Positions 26,698 to 35,514 of a stretch of DNA of 64,000 bases are shown here, piece after piece. The stretch covers positions 240,726 through 304,725 of the forward strand of contig NZ_QMKK01000035.1 in NCBI RefSeq assembly GCF_003287875.1, given 5' to 3'. A program made the position numbers and the translations under genes. This DNA comes from Martinezella tropici (GTDB lineage Bacteria > Pseudomonadota > Alphaproteobacteria > Rhizobiales > Rhizobiaceae). Position 1 is the stretch's first letter. Every line of letters begins with the position of its first letter. Under the pieces are notes generated by a model. It made no database searches. It was given only the letters and a program-made list of their open reading frames with translations, and was not told the origin of the DNA.

Positions 26698-28581
26698 ATG
26701 GCATCCACGTCCGTGGCCGAGACGAACGGTCGAGGCATGACCAGGGAAGAGAAGAAGGTCATCTTCGCCTCTTCGCTCGGCACAGTGTTCGAATGGTACG
26801 ACTTCTATCTCTATGGGTCGCTGGCCGCTTTCATCGGCGCAACCTTCTTCAGCGATTATCCGGAGGCGACCCGCAATATCTTCGCTTTGCTGGCTTTCGC
26901 CGCGGGCTTTCTCGTCCGGCCATTCGGCGCCCTGGTCTTTGGACGCATCGGCGACCTCGTGGGACGCAAATATACCTTCCTCGTCACCATCCTGATCATG
27001 GGTTTCTCGACCTTCCTGGTCGGCGTTCTGCCCGGCTCGGCAAGCTGGGGCATCGCCGCTCCCGTCATCCTGATCATCCTGCGCCTGCTGCAGGGCCTGG
27101 CGCTTGGCGGCGAGTATGGTGGTGCCGCCACCTATGTCGCCGAGCATGCGCCCGACAACAGGCGCGGCTACTACACGTCGTGGATCCAGACGACGGCAAC
27201 GCTCGGTCTGTTCCTGTCGCTGATCGTCATCCTGATTGTCCAGAATGCCCTCGGCAAGGAGGCTTTCGCGGCCTGGGGCTGGCGCATTCCCTTCCTTCTC
27301 TCCTGCCTGCTGCTCGCCATCTCCGTCTGGATTCGGCTCTCGCTCAGCGAATCGCCGGCCTTCAAGAAGATGAAGGAAGAGGGCAAGGGCTCCAAAGCGC
27401 CGCTTTCCGAAGCCTTCGGCCAATGGAAGAACGCAAAAATCGCCCTCATCGCCCTGCTCGGCCTCACTGCCGGCCAGGCGGTCGTCTGGTATGCCGGCCA
27501 GTTCTACTCGCTGTTCTTTCTGCAGAACGTGCTGAAGGTCGACGGCCAATCGGTCAACATCATGATCGCGATCGCGCTTCTGATCGGGAGCGGCTTCTTC
27601 GTGTTCTTCGGCTGGCTGTCCGACAAGATCGGCCGCAAGCCGATCATCATGGCGGGCCTTGCGCTGGCGATCCTCACCTATTTCCCGCTGTTCAAGGCGC
27701 TGACCAACGCCGCAAACCCCGCCCTCGCCCAAGCGGAACAGACGGTCCACGCCACGGTGACGGCAGCTCCCGGCGATTGCACATTCCAGTTCAATCCCGT
27801 AGGAACCGCCAAGTTCAACAATTCGTGCGATATCGCCACGTCCTTCCTGGCGAAATCTTCCGTGCCCTATACGATTGTCGAAGGTCCAGCCGGTCAGCCG
27901 GCGACGATCAAGGTCGGCGACGCGACCATAACCTCCTATGACGCAACGGCGGCAGGTGCCGGAGCAGCAGCGAAGAGCGCGGCATTCACGCATGACATGA
28001 ACCTTGCCTTGCAGAAGGCCGGCTTCCCGCTGGCGCGCGACGCCGCCAAGGTTCCCGACGCCAAGCTCGATGCCTTCATCGCCGCCAACCCGGAACTCGG
28101 GCTGAACGCCGCAACCGTGCGAGCGGGCGATAAGACGGTGACCCCGGTTGCCGATCTCATCAAAGCGAAACTGCTGACGGCGGATCAAGCTGGCGGCGCG
28201 ACAGAGATGCCGGTCTACACCATCGCCAACGGCGGCGCCTTCAAGATGGTTGCCGATCCCTCGGCCATCAATTGGCCTTTGACCATCCTGATCCTGACGA
28301 TCCTCGTCATTTATGTGACGATGGTCTACGGCCCGATTGCCGCGATCCTGGTGGAGATGTTCCCGACCCGCATCCGCTATACCGGCATGTCGCTGCCCTA
28401 TCATATCGGCAATGGCTGGTTCGGCGGCCTGCTGCCGGCAACGGTCTTCGCCATGAGTGCCGCAACGGGCGACATCTATTACGGCCTGTGGTACCCGATC
28501 GCGATCGCTGCGATGACGCTCGTCATCGGCCTTATCTTCGTTCGCGAAACCAAGGGTATCGATCTCAACGCCATCAAGTAA
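26698..28581 (+). CDS. MHS-family MFS proton symporter with large extra loop
   Basis: A 627-residue metabolite:H+ symporter family protein. The hallmark VFEWYDFYLYGS is at residues 30-41, motif A GRIGDLVGRK at 82-91, GLALGGEYGGAATYVAEHAP near 133-152, and WLSDKIGRKP in the second half. The usual family length is 420-550 residues. Here residues about 337-526 form a soluble Ala- and Thr-rich insert between two membrane helices, with Cys361 and Cys377 that could form a disulfide if it faces the periplasm. The remaining helices (WPLTILILTILVIYV onward) resume family sequence. GGGAGGA precedes the ATG. Substrate is unknown, possibly a carboxylate or osmolyte. Confidence 0.85.
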   Translation: MASTSVAETNGRGMTREEKKVIFASSLGTVFEWYDFYLYGSLAAFIGATFFSDYPEATRNIFALLAFAAGFLVRPFGALVFGRIGDLVGRKYTFLVTILIMGFSTFLVGVLPGSASWGIAAPVILIILRLLQGLALGGEYGGAATYVAEHAPDNRRGYYTSWIQTTATLGLFLSLIVILIVQNALGKEAFAAWGWRIPFLLSCLLLAISVWIRLSLSESPAFKKMKEEGKGSKAPLSEAFGQWKNAKIALIALLGLTAGQAVVWYAGQFYSLFFLQNVLKVDGQSVNIMIAIALLIGSGFFVFFGWLSDKIGRKPIIMAGLALAILTYFPLFKALTNAANPALAQAEQTVHATVTAAPGDCTFQFNPVGTAKFNNSCDIATSFLAKSSVPYTIVEGPAGQPATIKVGDATITSYDATAAGAGAAAKSAAFTHDMNLALQKAGFPLARDAAKVPDAKLDAFIAANPELGLNAATVRAGDKTVTPVADLIKAKLLTADQAGGATEMPVYTIANGGAFKMVADPSAINWPLTILILTILVIYVTMVYGPIAAILVEMFPTRIRYTGMSLPYHIGNGWFGGLLPATVFAMSAATGDIYYGLWYPIAIAAMTLVIGLIFVRETKGIDLNAIK

Positions 28582-28588
28582 CGCTGGA

Positions 28589-28625
28589 AAGCCCGGCCTG
28601 CGCTGTTGCGGGCCGGGCTTTTCTT
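28589..28625 (+). terminator. Intrinsic terminator after the MHS transporter
   Basis: AAGCCCGGCC (28589-28598) and GGCCGGGCTT (28611-28620) form a perfect 10-bp stem with a 12-nt loop followed by TTCTT. It lies eight bases after the stop codon. It may work for both this gene and the convergent small ORF. Confidence 0.85.
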
Positions 28626-28658
28626 CGCTTGCCTTGGGAGGCCTTGATCGACGCGCGT

Positions 28659-28808
28659 TCAGGCACCGCAAAAAGCGTGCAGCAATAGCAAGAGGGAAAA
28701 GAGCACCATGAGGCCTGCCAGGACATGTTGCAGGATCGGCCAAATGCGTCGGCTTGCAGCGAAGCTCGGTCGGGCCGCAAGGGATGCAAGGTAAAGAACT
28801 GTGTCCAT
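28659..28808 (-). CDS. 49-residue small single-pass membrane protein
   Basis: A short ORF starting MDTVLYLASLAARPS and ending HAFCGA. Residues about 25-46 are strongly hydrophobic (LAGLMVLFSLLLLLHAF), giving one membrane segment after a basic stretch (SRRIW). CAGGAG lies six bases before the ATG, a good ribosome site. It converges on the MHS transporter gene and shares its terminator region. Function unknown. Confidence 0.55.
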   Translation of the reverse strand: MDTVLYLASLAARPSFAASRRIWPILQHVLAGLMVLFSLLLLLHAFCGA

Positions 28809-29142
28809 AAAAACTCCTGGCGCATATATCCGAATGGCGAAACCAATGCCGTCACGACTACGGAAATTCGCGATATCCGAGCTTTTATATTGTCTATAAA
28901 ATTAGTAGACTAAAGGAAGGGTTTTTCAGCTCCCTTGGCATTTCGGACAAATTAAACTCACGCGCTGCAGAGCGGCATATTGTTTGATTGATCTCATTCC
29001 CAACCCACGGAGATCACCAGTAAACCTAAGCAAAACCAAATGAAAATTTATTCTATAGAATAAATCAACAAAGCAAGGCCGATCCTTGTGATTGGGCGGC
29101 AGTGGCTTACTGCTGTCGCAGACAATCATCGAGCCTGCACGC
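28809..29142. other. 334-bp divergent intergenic region
   Basis: AT-rich region between the 49-residue ORF and the sugar ABC operon. It contains GTCTA-N9-TAGAC (28892-28910), the nested dyad TTAGT-AG-ACTAA, and a perfect 20-bp palindrome at 29046-29065. No coding sequence is supported. Confidence 0.55.
29046..29065. promoter_or_regulatory. Perfect 20-bp palindrome upstream of sugar ABC operon
   Basis: ATTTATTCTATAGAATAAAT is identical to its reverse complement. It lies about 78 bp before the ABC ATPase start, where the promoter -10/-35 region is expected. It is a strong repressor-operator candidate, but no regulator gene sits next to it. Confidence 0.6.
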
Positions 29143-30624
29143 ATGACCTTGCTGGATATTCAAAATCTCTCGCTTGCCTTCGGCTCGACGCAGGCCCTGG
29201 CGGGCGCGTCGCTCACCATCGACAGCGGCGAAGTCGTCGCGCTGATGGGAGCCAACGGCGCTGGGAAATCGACTTTGGTGAAAATCCTGTCGGGCATTCA
29301 CCGCGCCGATTCAGGCAGGATCTTGTGGAACGGCAATGATTATCACGCCGACAGTCCAGCCGAGGCCGTAGCCCAAGGCATCGTCACCGTGCACCAATCC
29401 ACTGACGTCGTCGGCGTGGCGGGCCTTTCGATGGCAGATGCCCTTCTGCTCAATCAATTCGTCGATGGACGACAGCCCTTCTTCCTGTCGAAGCGTACGG
29501 TGCGGCGAAAGGCGGCGACCATCCTTTCGGAAGCCGGTTTCGACCTGCCGCTCGATCGGGATTTCGGCGACCTCGGTACGGCGGACCGGCAGATGGTTGC
29601 CATTGCGCGAGCCCTCTCGAACAAGGCGCAGCTTCTGATCCTGGACGAGCCGACGGCAAGCCTTTCCGCACGCGAGACAGGGCGCCTTTACGATATCGTT
29701 CGCCAACTGAAAGCGCGCGGCCTCGGCATTCTCTATATCTCGCATCGAACCGCCGATCTCGATGCGCTGGCCGACCGCGTAGTCGTCCTGCGCGGCGGCC
29801 GCAATGTCGGTGACTTTACACGCCCCATCGATTTTAACGCTGCCATCGAAACCATGATCGGACGATCGATGACGGCCGCTCGTCCGCATCGCCGCGAACG
29901 GTTCGACCAAACCGTGCTGGAGCTTCAGGGCGTGCGGCTGCTTGCCGGCAGCCCGCCGATCGATCTCAAGCTTCATGCCGGCGAAGTCGTAGCGATTACC
30001 GGCGTTCTCGGCGCCGGCAAAAGCCGGCTTCTCTCGGCCCTTTTCGGCCTCGAACGCTTCGCTGCCGGCAACGCGCTGCTCGATGGCGCCCCCTTTGAGC
30101 CCGCCTCGCCCGCAGAGGCGATCGCGCGCGGCGTCGTCATGGCTGCCGCCGATCGGCATCGCTCCTCGCTGATGCCGCTGGACTGGCCGGGCGAAAGCAT
30201 CGCCTCCACGATCAGCCTGCCGCACCTGAAGCAATGGTATCCATCGGGTTTCCTGTTTTCGGGGCGAGAGACTCGTGAGGGCGAAAAGGCCATTCGGCGC
30301 CTCGGCATCAAGGCGTCTGGTCCCGACGCATCCGTCTGGTCGCTTTCCGGCGGCAATCAGCAAAAGGTCGTGCTCGCGCGCTGGGAGGCGGAGCCGAGCC
30401 GCCTGCTGCTGCTCGACGAACCCTTCCAGGGTGTCGATGTCGGTGCCCGCCAGGACATTATCGCCGCCATCCGCGCCCATAGCGATCGCGCCACCCTGAT
30501 TGCCACATCCGATCCGGAAGAGGCGCTCGAAGTCGCCGACCGGGTGGTGCTGATGGAGCATCACACACTGAAAGAGGTCGCTCACGCAAGTGACGGCGAT
30601 CGGCAGAACGAGGAATATGCCTGA
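29143..30624 (+). CDS. Sugar-type ABC transporter ATPase (RbsA/MglA-like, two domains)
   Basis: A 493-residue double ATPase of the carbohydrate uptake type 2 group. Domain 1 has Walker A GANGAGKST (37-45), a degenerate signature (LGTADRQMVAIARAL) usual for this group, and Walker B LLILDEPTAS. Domain 2 has Walker A-like GVLGAGKSR, signature LSGGNQQKVVLAR and Walker B LLLLDEPFQG. ATG 29143 is preferred over an in-frame TTG at 29092. Its stop overlaps the permease ATG by one base. Binding protein and permease type suggest a ribose- or xylose-like sugar, or a related small molecule. Confidence 0.88.
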   Translation: MTLLDIQNLSLAFGSTQALAGASLTIDSGEVVALMGANGAGKSTLVKILSGIHRADSGRILWNGNDYHADSPAEAVAQGIVTVHQSTDVVGVAGLSMADALLLNQFVDGRQPFFLSKRTVRRKAATILSEAGFDLPLDRDFGDLGTADRQMVAIARALSNKAQLLILDEPTASLSARETGRLYDIVRQLKARGLGILYISHRTADLDALADRVVVLRGGRNVGDFTRPIDFNAAIETMIGRSMTAARPHRRERFDQTVLELQGVRLLAGSPPIDLKLHAGEVVAITGVLGAGKSRLLSALFGLERFAAGNALLDGAPFEPASPAEAIARGVVMAAADRHRSSLMPLDWPGESIASTISLPHLKQWYPSGFLFSGRETREGEKAIRRLGIKASGPDASVWSLSGGNQQKVVLARWEAEPSRLLLLDEPFQGVDVGARQDIIAAIRAHSDRATLIATSDPEEALEVADRVVLMEHHTLKEVAHASDGDRQNEEYA

Positions 30625-31655
30625 TGAGTGAAGGAACCATCCAGATCCCCGAGGGAAAGGCAGTAGACGGCGCGATATCGCCACGTGAATTCGTACGGCG
30701 GGGGGCTGTATTTTTCCTCCTCCTTGCCCTCGTCATCATCTTCAGCCTCGCCCAGCCGGCCTTCATCAATATCAACAATCTGATGAGCATCCTGCAGGCG
30801 GTTTCGGTGGTCGCCATCATCGGCGCGGGCGTTACGGTGACGCTTGCCATCGGCGGCTTCGATCTTTCCGTCGGTGCGGTCGCCGCCTCGAGTGTCATGG
30901 CGGCGAGCTATGCCATGATCGTGCTCAATCTCAACGCCTACGAGACGGTGCCGCTGGTGCTCGCTTTCGGCGCGATCGTCGGGCTCGTCAATGCCTTGCT
31001 GATCGTTCGCCTGAAGGTACCGGATCTGCTCGCCACGCTCGCGACCATGTTTCTTTTGACCGGGCTGCAGCTGATCCCAACCGCCGGGCGCTCTATCTCC
31101 GTCGGCCTCATTCTTCCCGATGGAACGACGGCAACCGGCAAGGTTGACCCTGCCTTCCTGACGATCGGACGGTCGAGCCTGTTCGGCACCATTCCCTTCC
31201 CCGTCATCCTCATGCTGATCGTCGCCTTCGTGCTCTACGTCCTCACGGAGCGCACACGCCTTGGCCGCCTTCTCTATGCGACCGGCGGCAATGAAGCCGC
31301 GACCAGGCTCGCCGGCGCCAATATCGCCCGCCTGAAGACCTTTGCCTACGTGCTTTCGGGCACTCTCGCCTCGCTTGGCGGCATCATCGTCGCTGCCCGT
31401 GTCGGACGTGGCGACGTCTCCTCCGGCGCCTCGCTGCTGATGGATTCCGTGGCAGCCTCGCTCATTGGCTTTGCCGTGCTGGGACTGCGCCGCCCCAACG
31501 TTCTCGGCACGACGATCGGCGCCGTCTTCGTCGGCGTGCTTCTGAACGGGCTGACGATGCTGAATGCGCCCTATTACACGCAGGACTTCATCAAGGGCGC
31601 CGTTCTCGTCGGTGCGCTTGCACTTACCTATGGGATCAGCCGCAGCAAGGCGTGA
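30624..31655 (+). CDS. Sugar-type ABC transporter permease (RbsC-like)
   Basis: A 343-residue RbsC-family inner-membrane permease with about ten hydrophobic segments. The motif IGAGVTVTLAIGGFDLSVGAVAA in the first third is the family hallmark, and GGNEAATRLAGANIARLKTFAYVLSG contains the coupling loop. The N-terminal 25 residues are cytoplasmic. It is translationally coupled to the ATPase and lies 40 bp before the binding-protein gene. Confidence 0.88.
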   Translation: MSEGTIQIPEGKAVDGAISPREFVRRGAVFFLLLALVIIFSLAQPAFININNLMSILQAVSVVAIIGAGVTVTLAIGGFDLSVGAVAASSVMAASYAMIVLNLNAYETVPLVLAFGAIVGLVNALLIVRLKVPDLLATLATMFLLTGLQLIPTAGRSISVGLILPDGTTATGKVDPAFLTIGRSSLFGTIPFPVILMLIVAFVLYVLTERTRLGRLLYATGGNEAATRLAGANIARLKTFAYVLSGTLASLGGIIVAARVGRGDVSSGASLLMDSVAASLIGFAVLGLRRPNVLGTTIGAVFVGVLLNGLTMLNAPYYTQDFIKGAVLVGALALTYGISRSKA

Positions 31656-31695
31656 TCCCGGCATCCGTCCCAACTCGACACTCAATGGATTTTCA

Positions 31696-32739
31696 ATGAT
31701 CAAATTATTCAAAGCCATCGCTTCGGCCATTGTCGCCGGCTCGCTTTTCATGACCTCGGCATCGGCGGCAGGCCTCAGCGGCGCGCCCGCTCCCTTCGAC
31801 AAGAGGACCGTCAATATTGCTGTCGTCAGCTTCCTGGGCAGCGGCGACTGGCTGCAGGCCTTCGAGGCCGGTGTCAAGCGGCAGGCGGATGCGCTTGGCG
31901 TCAACCTCACCGTCTCCCAGGCCCGCAATGACAACGACACGCAGCGCAATCTCGTCGAGCAGGCGATCAATCTCGGTGTCGACGGCATCATCATCAACAA
32001 TGGCCGCCCCGAAGTCCTGAAGGATGTCGCGCAGAAGGCGCTCGACAAAGGCATCAAGGTCGTCGCCTATGACGTCAACCTCGACGATCCGCAAATTCCG
32101 CAGATCGAACAGAGCGACAGGGATATGGCCAAGCTCGTGCTTGACCAGGCCGTGAAGGATAAGGGTGACGGGTTCACCGGCGGTGCCGTCTACGTTGCCG
32201 GTTTTGCGCCGCTCGACCGCCGCTATGCGGTGTGGAAGGATTTCATTGTCAAGCACAATCTGAAGGAAAAGGCCGTCTGGGGCGTGGTCAATGACACCGT
32301 GCCTGCTTCCGTGGCCGACCAGACCAAGGCCGTCCTGCGCGCCAATCCGGATATTTCGGTGATCTTTACGCCGTGGGATGAGTTTGCCAAGGGCGTGAAG
32401 CTCGCCATCGACGAGCTCGGCCTTTCCGGCCAGGTGAAGATCTATGGTGTCGACACCTCGACTGCCGATATCCAGCTGATGGTCGAGCCGGACAGCGCCT
32501 GGGTCGCTACCGCTGCCACGAACGCTGCCGTCGTCGGCGAAGTTTCCGTTCGCGCCGTTTCGCTTGCCATTGCCGGCCAGTCCCCGGGCCGCTCCGTTCT
32601 TCTGCAGCCGACGCTCATCACGCGTGACGATCTCATCAACAACAAGATCGGCACGATCGAAGAACTGCAGCAGAAATTCCCGGCCTTCCTGAAGAGCGAT
32701 GCCGCAACAGCCAGCTGGATTCCGGCGGCTAAGAACTGA
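31696..32739 (+). CDS. Periplasmic sugar-binding protein (RbsB-like)
   Basis: A 347-residue Peripla_BP_4 protein from ATG 31696; longer in-frame starts read through the permease gene. The signal peptide (about residues 1-24, LFKAIASAIVAGSLFMTSASA) is clear. The body shows the type I fold: NIAVVSFLGSGDWLQAFEAGVKRQAD, then EQAINLGVDGIIINNGRPE and VVAYDVNLDDPQ. Unlike many operons of this class, the binding protein comes last, after ATPase and permease. The ligand is unknown. A hairpin terminator follows. Confidence 0.87.
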   Translation: MIKLFKAIASAIVAGSLFMTSASAAGLSGAPAPFDKRTVNIAVVSFLGSGDWLQAFEAGVKRQADALGVNLTVSQARNDNDTQRNLVEQAINLGVDGIIINNGRPEVLKDVAQKALDKGIKVVAYDVNLDDPQIPQIEQSDRDMAKLVLDQAVKDKGDGFTGGAVYVAGFAPLDRRYAVWKDFIVKHNLKEKAVWGVVNDTVPASVADQTKAVLRANPDISVIFTPWDEFAKGVKLAIDELGLSGQVKIYGVDTSTADIQLMVEPDSAWVATAATNAAVVGEVSVRAVSLAIAGQSPGRSVLLQPTLITRDDLINNKIGTIEELQQKFPAFLKSDAATASWIPAAKN

Positions 32740-32763
32740 GCCTTATCAATTGCTTTCACAGGC

Positions 32764-32787
32764 GCCGCCCCTACGGGCGGCCCTTTT
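32764..32787 (+). terminator. Hairpin with T-tract between the ABC operon and LVIVD gene
   Basis: GCCGCCC (32764-32770), loop CTAC, GGGCGGC (32775-32781), then CCTTTT. It lies 25 bases past the binding-protein stop and 26 before the next start. It may attenuate rather than fully separate the downstream gene. Confidence 0.7.
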
Positions 32788-32812
32788 CATTCCCCTGAGC
32801 GTGAGACGTCCC

Positions 32813-34066
32813 ATGGCATCGACCGATCTGCCTGAACCCGACTTTGCCCGCAACATGAAACTGATCGGCCATAGCGATATCGGCGGCCGCGGCGATGGCT
32901 TGCAGCTGATGGTTCATCGAGGCTACGCCTATGTCGCCCATCCCTGGTCGCAGGGCCTCTCGATCGTCGACGTGCGCGACCCGAAGAACCCGCAGACGGT
33001 CAATTACGTGCCGGCGCCGGCAAATACCTGGAACATCCATCTGCAGACGCATGACGACCTGCTGCTGGTCATCAACGCGCTCGACCTCTTTGCCGACGTG
33101 GAAACCTTCACGGACGAGAAGGCCTATTACACGCAATCCGTCGGCGAGACAGTCGCCTCCAGAAAACGTGAGCGCGCCTGGACCGCGGGCATGAGCGTGT
33201 TCGATATCTCCATTCCCAACCGTCCGCGCAAGATCGGCCAGTTGGATGTCGAAGGCGTCGGCTTTCATAGGCTGTGGTATGTCGGCGGCCGCTATGCCTA
33301 TGCCTCGGCGCTGCTCGACGGCTTTACCGACTATATCTTCGTCACTATCGACATGGCCGATCCAACCAGGCCCGAACTTGTCGGCCGGTGGTGGCTTCCC
33401 GGCATGAACAAGGCGGCGGGAGAAACGCCGGATTGGGGCGAAGGTAAGCGTTATGCCCTGCACCATGCACTTGTCCATGGCGACACCGCCTATGCCTGCT
33501 GGCGCGACGGCGGATTGACGCTTCTCGACGTCAAGGATCATTCCGCCCCCCGGCTCATCAAGCACCATAACTGGTGCCCGCCCTATGGCGGCGGCACGCA
33601 TTCGCCGCTGCCGCTTCCCGGCCGCGATCTTCTTGTCGTTGCGGATGAAGCCGTGCTGGACAAGGAGGAAGACGGCCGCAAGCATACCTGGGTCTTCGAC
33701 ATCCGCGTGCCCGAAAATCCGATCAGCGTCTCGACCTTCCCGATCCCGGCCGAAATAGATTACGCGAAGAAGGGCGGTCATTTCGGACCGCACAATCTGC
33801 ATGAAAACCGGCCCGGCTCGTTCGTCTCCGAAACCCTGATCTTTGCGACTTGGCAGAATGCCGGCATTCGCGCCTTCGACATTTCCGACCCCTATCATCC
33901 TGTCGAAACCGGCGCTCTCGTGCCGGCGGGGCCGACTGTCATGACCGACCGCCGTCCCGGCCGGCCGAAGGTCATCCAGTCCGCCGACGTCTTCGTTGAC
34001 GCCAATGGCCTGATCTATGCGACGGATTACAATGCCGGACTTGAGATCATCGAATATGGCGGCTGA
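32813..34066 (+). CDS. LVIVD-repeat beta-propeller protein
   Basis: A 417-residue protein made of repeated LVIVD-like blades: GLSIVDVRDPKNPQTV, MSVFDISIPNRPRKI, FVTIDMADPTRPELV, LTLLDVKDHSAPRLI, WVFDIRVPENPISV and RAFDISDPYHPVET. It predicts a six- or seven-bladed propeller. No signal peptide is seen from ATG 32813, so it is probably cytosolic. Position behind a sugar ABC importer, with an aldo-keto reductase converging, suggests a part in using the imported compound, perhaps as a lactonase- or isomerase-like propeller. No catalytic residues can be named. Confidence 0.75.
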   Translation: MASTDLPEPDFARNMKLIGHSDIGGRGDGLQLMVHRGYAYVAHPWSQGLSIVDVRDPKNPQTVNYVPAPANTWNIHLQTHDDLLLVINALDLFADVETFTDEKAYYTQSVGETVASRKRERAWTAGMSVFDISIPNRPRKIGQLDVEGVGFHRLWYVGGRYAYASALLDGFTDYIFVTIDMADPTRPELVGRWWLPGMNKAAGETPDWGEGKRYALHHALVHGDTAYACWRDGGLTLLDVKDHSAPRLIKHHNWCPPYGGGTHSPLPLPGRDLLVVADEAVLDKEEDGRKHTWVFDIRVPENPISVSTFPIPAEIDYAKKGGHFGPHNLHENRPGSFVSETLIFATWQNAGIRAFDISDPYHPVETGALVPAGPTVMTDRRPGRPKVIQSADVFVDANGLIYATDYNAGLEIIEYGG

Positions 34067-34105
34067 GGAACAGCCTGCCCTCAGCCTGCTATTCATCGCA
34101 AGGCA

Positions 34106-34129
34106 ATCTGCCCGACATCTCGGGCAGAT
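34106..34129. terminator. Bidirectional hairpin between LVIVD and aldo-keto reductase genes
   Basis: ATCTGCCCG (34106-34114) and CGGGCAGAT (34121-34129) form a 9-bp stem with a 6-nt loop, between two convergent stop codons 75 bp apart. T-tracts are poor on both sides. Confidence 0.6.
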
Positions 34130-34141
34130 GCTGCCGTCGTA

Positions 34142-35185
34142 TCAGACGGCCTCGTCGTGCGAGGGCTTTTCCCAAAGATTGATACCGCCTTCGACGGCAT
34201 AACGATCGATCTCGGCGAGCTCCTCCGGGCTGAATGTGAGATCGTTCAGGGCGGCCACGTTTTCCTCGACCTGACGTGCCGAGCTTGCACCAATCAGGGC
34301 CGACGTCACCCGTGGATCCCTGAGAACCCAAGCGATGGCAAGCTGGGCCAGCGACTGGCCGCGACGCTTGGCGATCTCGTTGAGCGCCCGGGCGCGATCG
34401 ATATTCTCCTCTTTCAAATGCTCAGGGCGCAGGAAGTCCCCACCCGGCCGATTGACGCGGGCATCCTCCGGAACGCCGTTGAGATACTTGTTGGTGAGCA
34501 GGCCCTGAGCGAGCGGCGTGAAGGCGATGATACCGGCTCCGACTTCGTCCGAGGCGGCAAGCAAATCCTTCTCGACCCAGCGATTGAAGAGATTATAGGC
34601 CGGCTGATTGATCAGGAGCGGCACCTGACGTTCCTTCAGGAGTGCTGCGATTTCGCGCGTCTTGTTGCCGGAATAAGACGATACGCCGACATAAAGCGCC
34701 TTGCCCTGCCGGACCGCCTGGGCAAGTGCGTCGGCCGTTTCTTCCAGCGGCGTCTCCGCATCGAAGCGATGGGAATAAAAGATATCGACATAGTCGACGC
34801 CAAGCCGGGTCAGGCTCTGGTCAAGGCTGGCAAGCAGCGCCTGCTTCGATCCGCCGCCACGGCCATAGGGACCCGGCCACATGTCCCAGCCTGCCTTGGA
34901 GGAGATGATCAGCTCGTCGCGATAAGCGGCCAGATCCTGTCTCAGGATATGACCGAAATTGATCTCTGCGCTTCCCGCAGGCGGGCCGTAATTGTTAGCG
35001 AGATCGAAGTGCGTGATGCCGAGATCGAACGCCTTGAACAGGATCGACCTTTGCGTATCGAGAGGCGTCGTATCGCCGAAATTGTGCCAGAGGCCGAAAG
35101 AGATGGCGGGCAATTTGAGGCCGCTTCGACCGACGCGGCGGAAATGGGCCGAGTCATAGCGTTCCGGATCGGGGCGGTAGGTCAT
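34142..35185 (-). CDS. Aldo-keto reductase (YghZ/AKR14-like)
   Basis: A 347-residue aldo-keto reductase of the Kv-beta/YghZ group, NADPH-dependent and cytosolic. The region DLANNYGPPAGSAEINFG contains the catalytic Tyr and is typical of L-glyceraldehyde 3-phosphate reductases; the catalytic Lys is in ELIISSKAGWDMWPGPYG. The C-terminal cofactor site reads SALIGASSARQVEENVAAL. The gene converges on the LVIVD gene. The true substrate may be a sugar aldehyde linked to the adjacent importer; GprA/YghZ-like activity is an inference from family. Confidence 0.85.
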   Translation of the reverse strand: MTYRPDPERYDSAHFRRVGRSGLKLPAISFGLWHNFGDTTPLDTQRSILFKAFDLGITHFDLANNYGPPAGSAEINFGHILRQDLAAYRDELIISSKAGWDMWPGPYGRGGGSKQALLASLDQSLTRLGVDYVDIFYSHRFDAETPLEETADALAQAVRQGKALYVGVSSYSGNKTREIAALLKERQVPLLINQPAYNLFNRWVEKDLLAASDEVGAGIIAFTPLAQGLLTNKYLNGVPEDARVNRPGGDFLRPEHLKEENIDRARALNEIAKRRGQSLAQLAIAWVLRDPRVTSALIGASSARQVEENVAALNDLTFSPEELAEIDRYAVEGGINLWEKPSHDEAV

Positions 35186-35465
35186 GAATTGTCTTCCTGT
35201 CGATCAAATTATGCGAGGTAGCGACGCGGACAACACAGCTTCGGCTCTGGCCTTGCTGTGGTCACCCTCGCTCGGGGCACAGAATGGCAGAGAGGCTATC
35301 GATGAGAAGCCAATCCATATTTTTTATCGACGAGAGAGGAGAAGTTTTTTCCAGGGTGCTGACTGAGCGCATCGAGAATGCGCCAGAGTCGTTCCCACGT
35401 CCTGGTAAGATTGCAGGAAAATCTGCGGCCGCTCGTTCGCTCAAATCGGAACTGGCTCAACCTCG
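35186..35465. other. Intergenic region upstream of aldo-keto reductase
   Basis: About 280 bp (about 330 bp to the paoC stop) hold the aldo-keto reductase promoter and the 3' region of the paoC-like gene. No supported coding sequence or named site apart from the terminator that follows. Confidence 0.4.
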
Positions 35466-35504
35466 AAAAATTCGAGCCGCACGCTTTGCGCAATGCGGCT
35501 CGAA
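35466..35504 (-). terminator. Intrinsic terminator of the paoABC-like operon
   Basis: TTCGAGCCGCA (35471-35481) and TGCGGCTCGAA (35494-35504) form a perfect 11-bp stem. Read on the minus strand, the stem is followed by TTTTTC. It lies ten bases after the large-subunit stop codon. Confidence 0.88.
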
Positions 35505-35514
35505 CCTTCTGCCC

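Noticed and set aside
26521..28743. 740-codon minus-strand open frame over the MHS transporter
   Set aside because: Antisense frame of a GC-rich gene; composition rich in Arg, Asp and Gly, with no family match, while the plus strand encodes a clear MFS protein.
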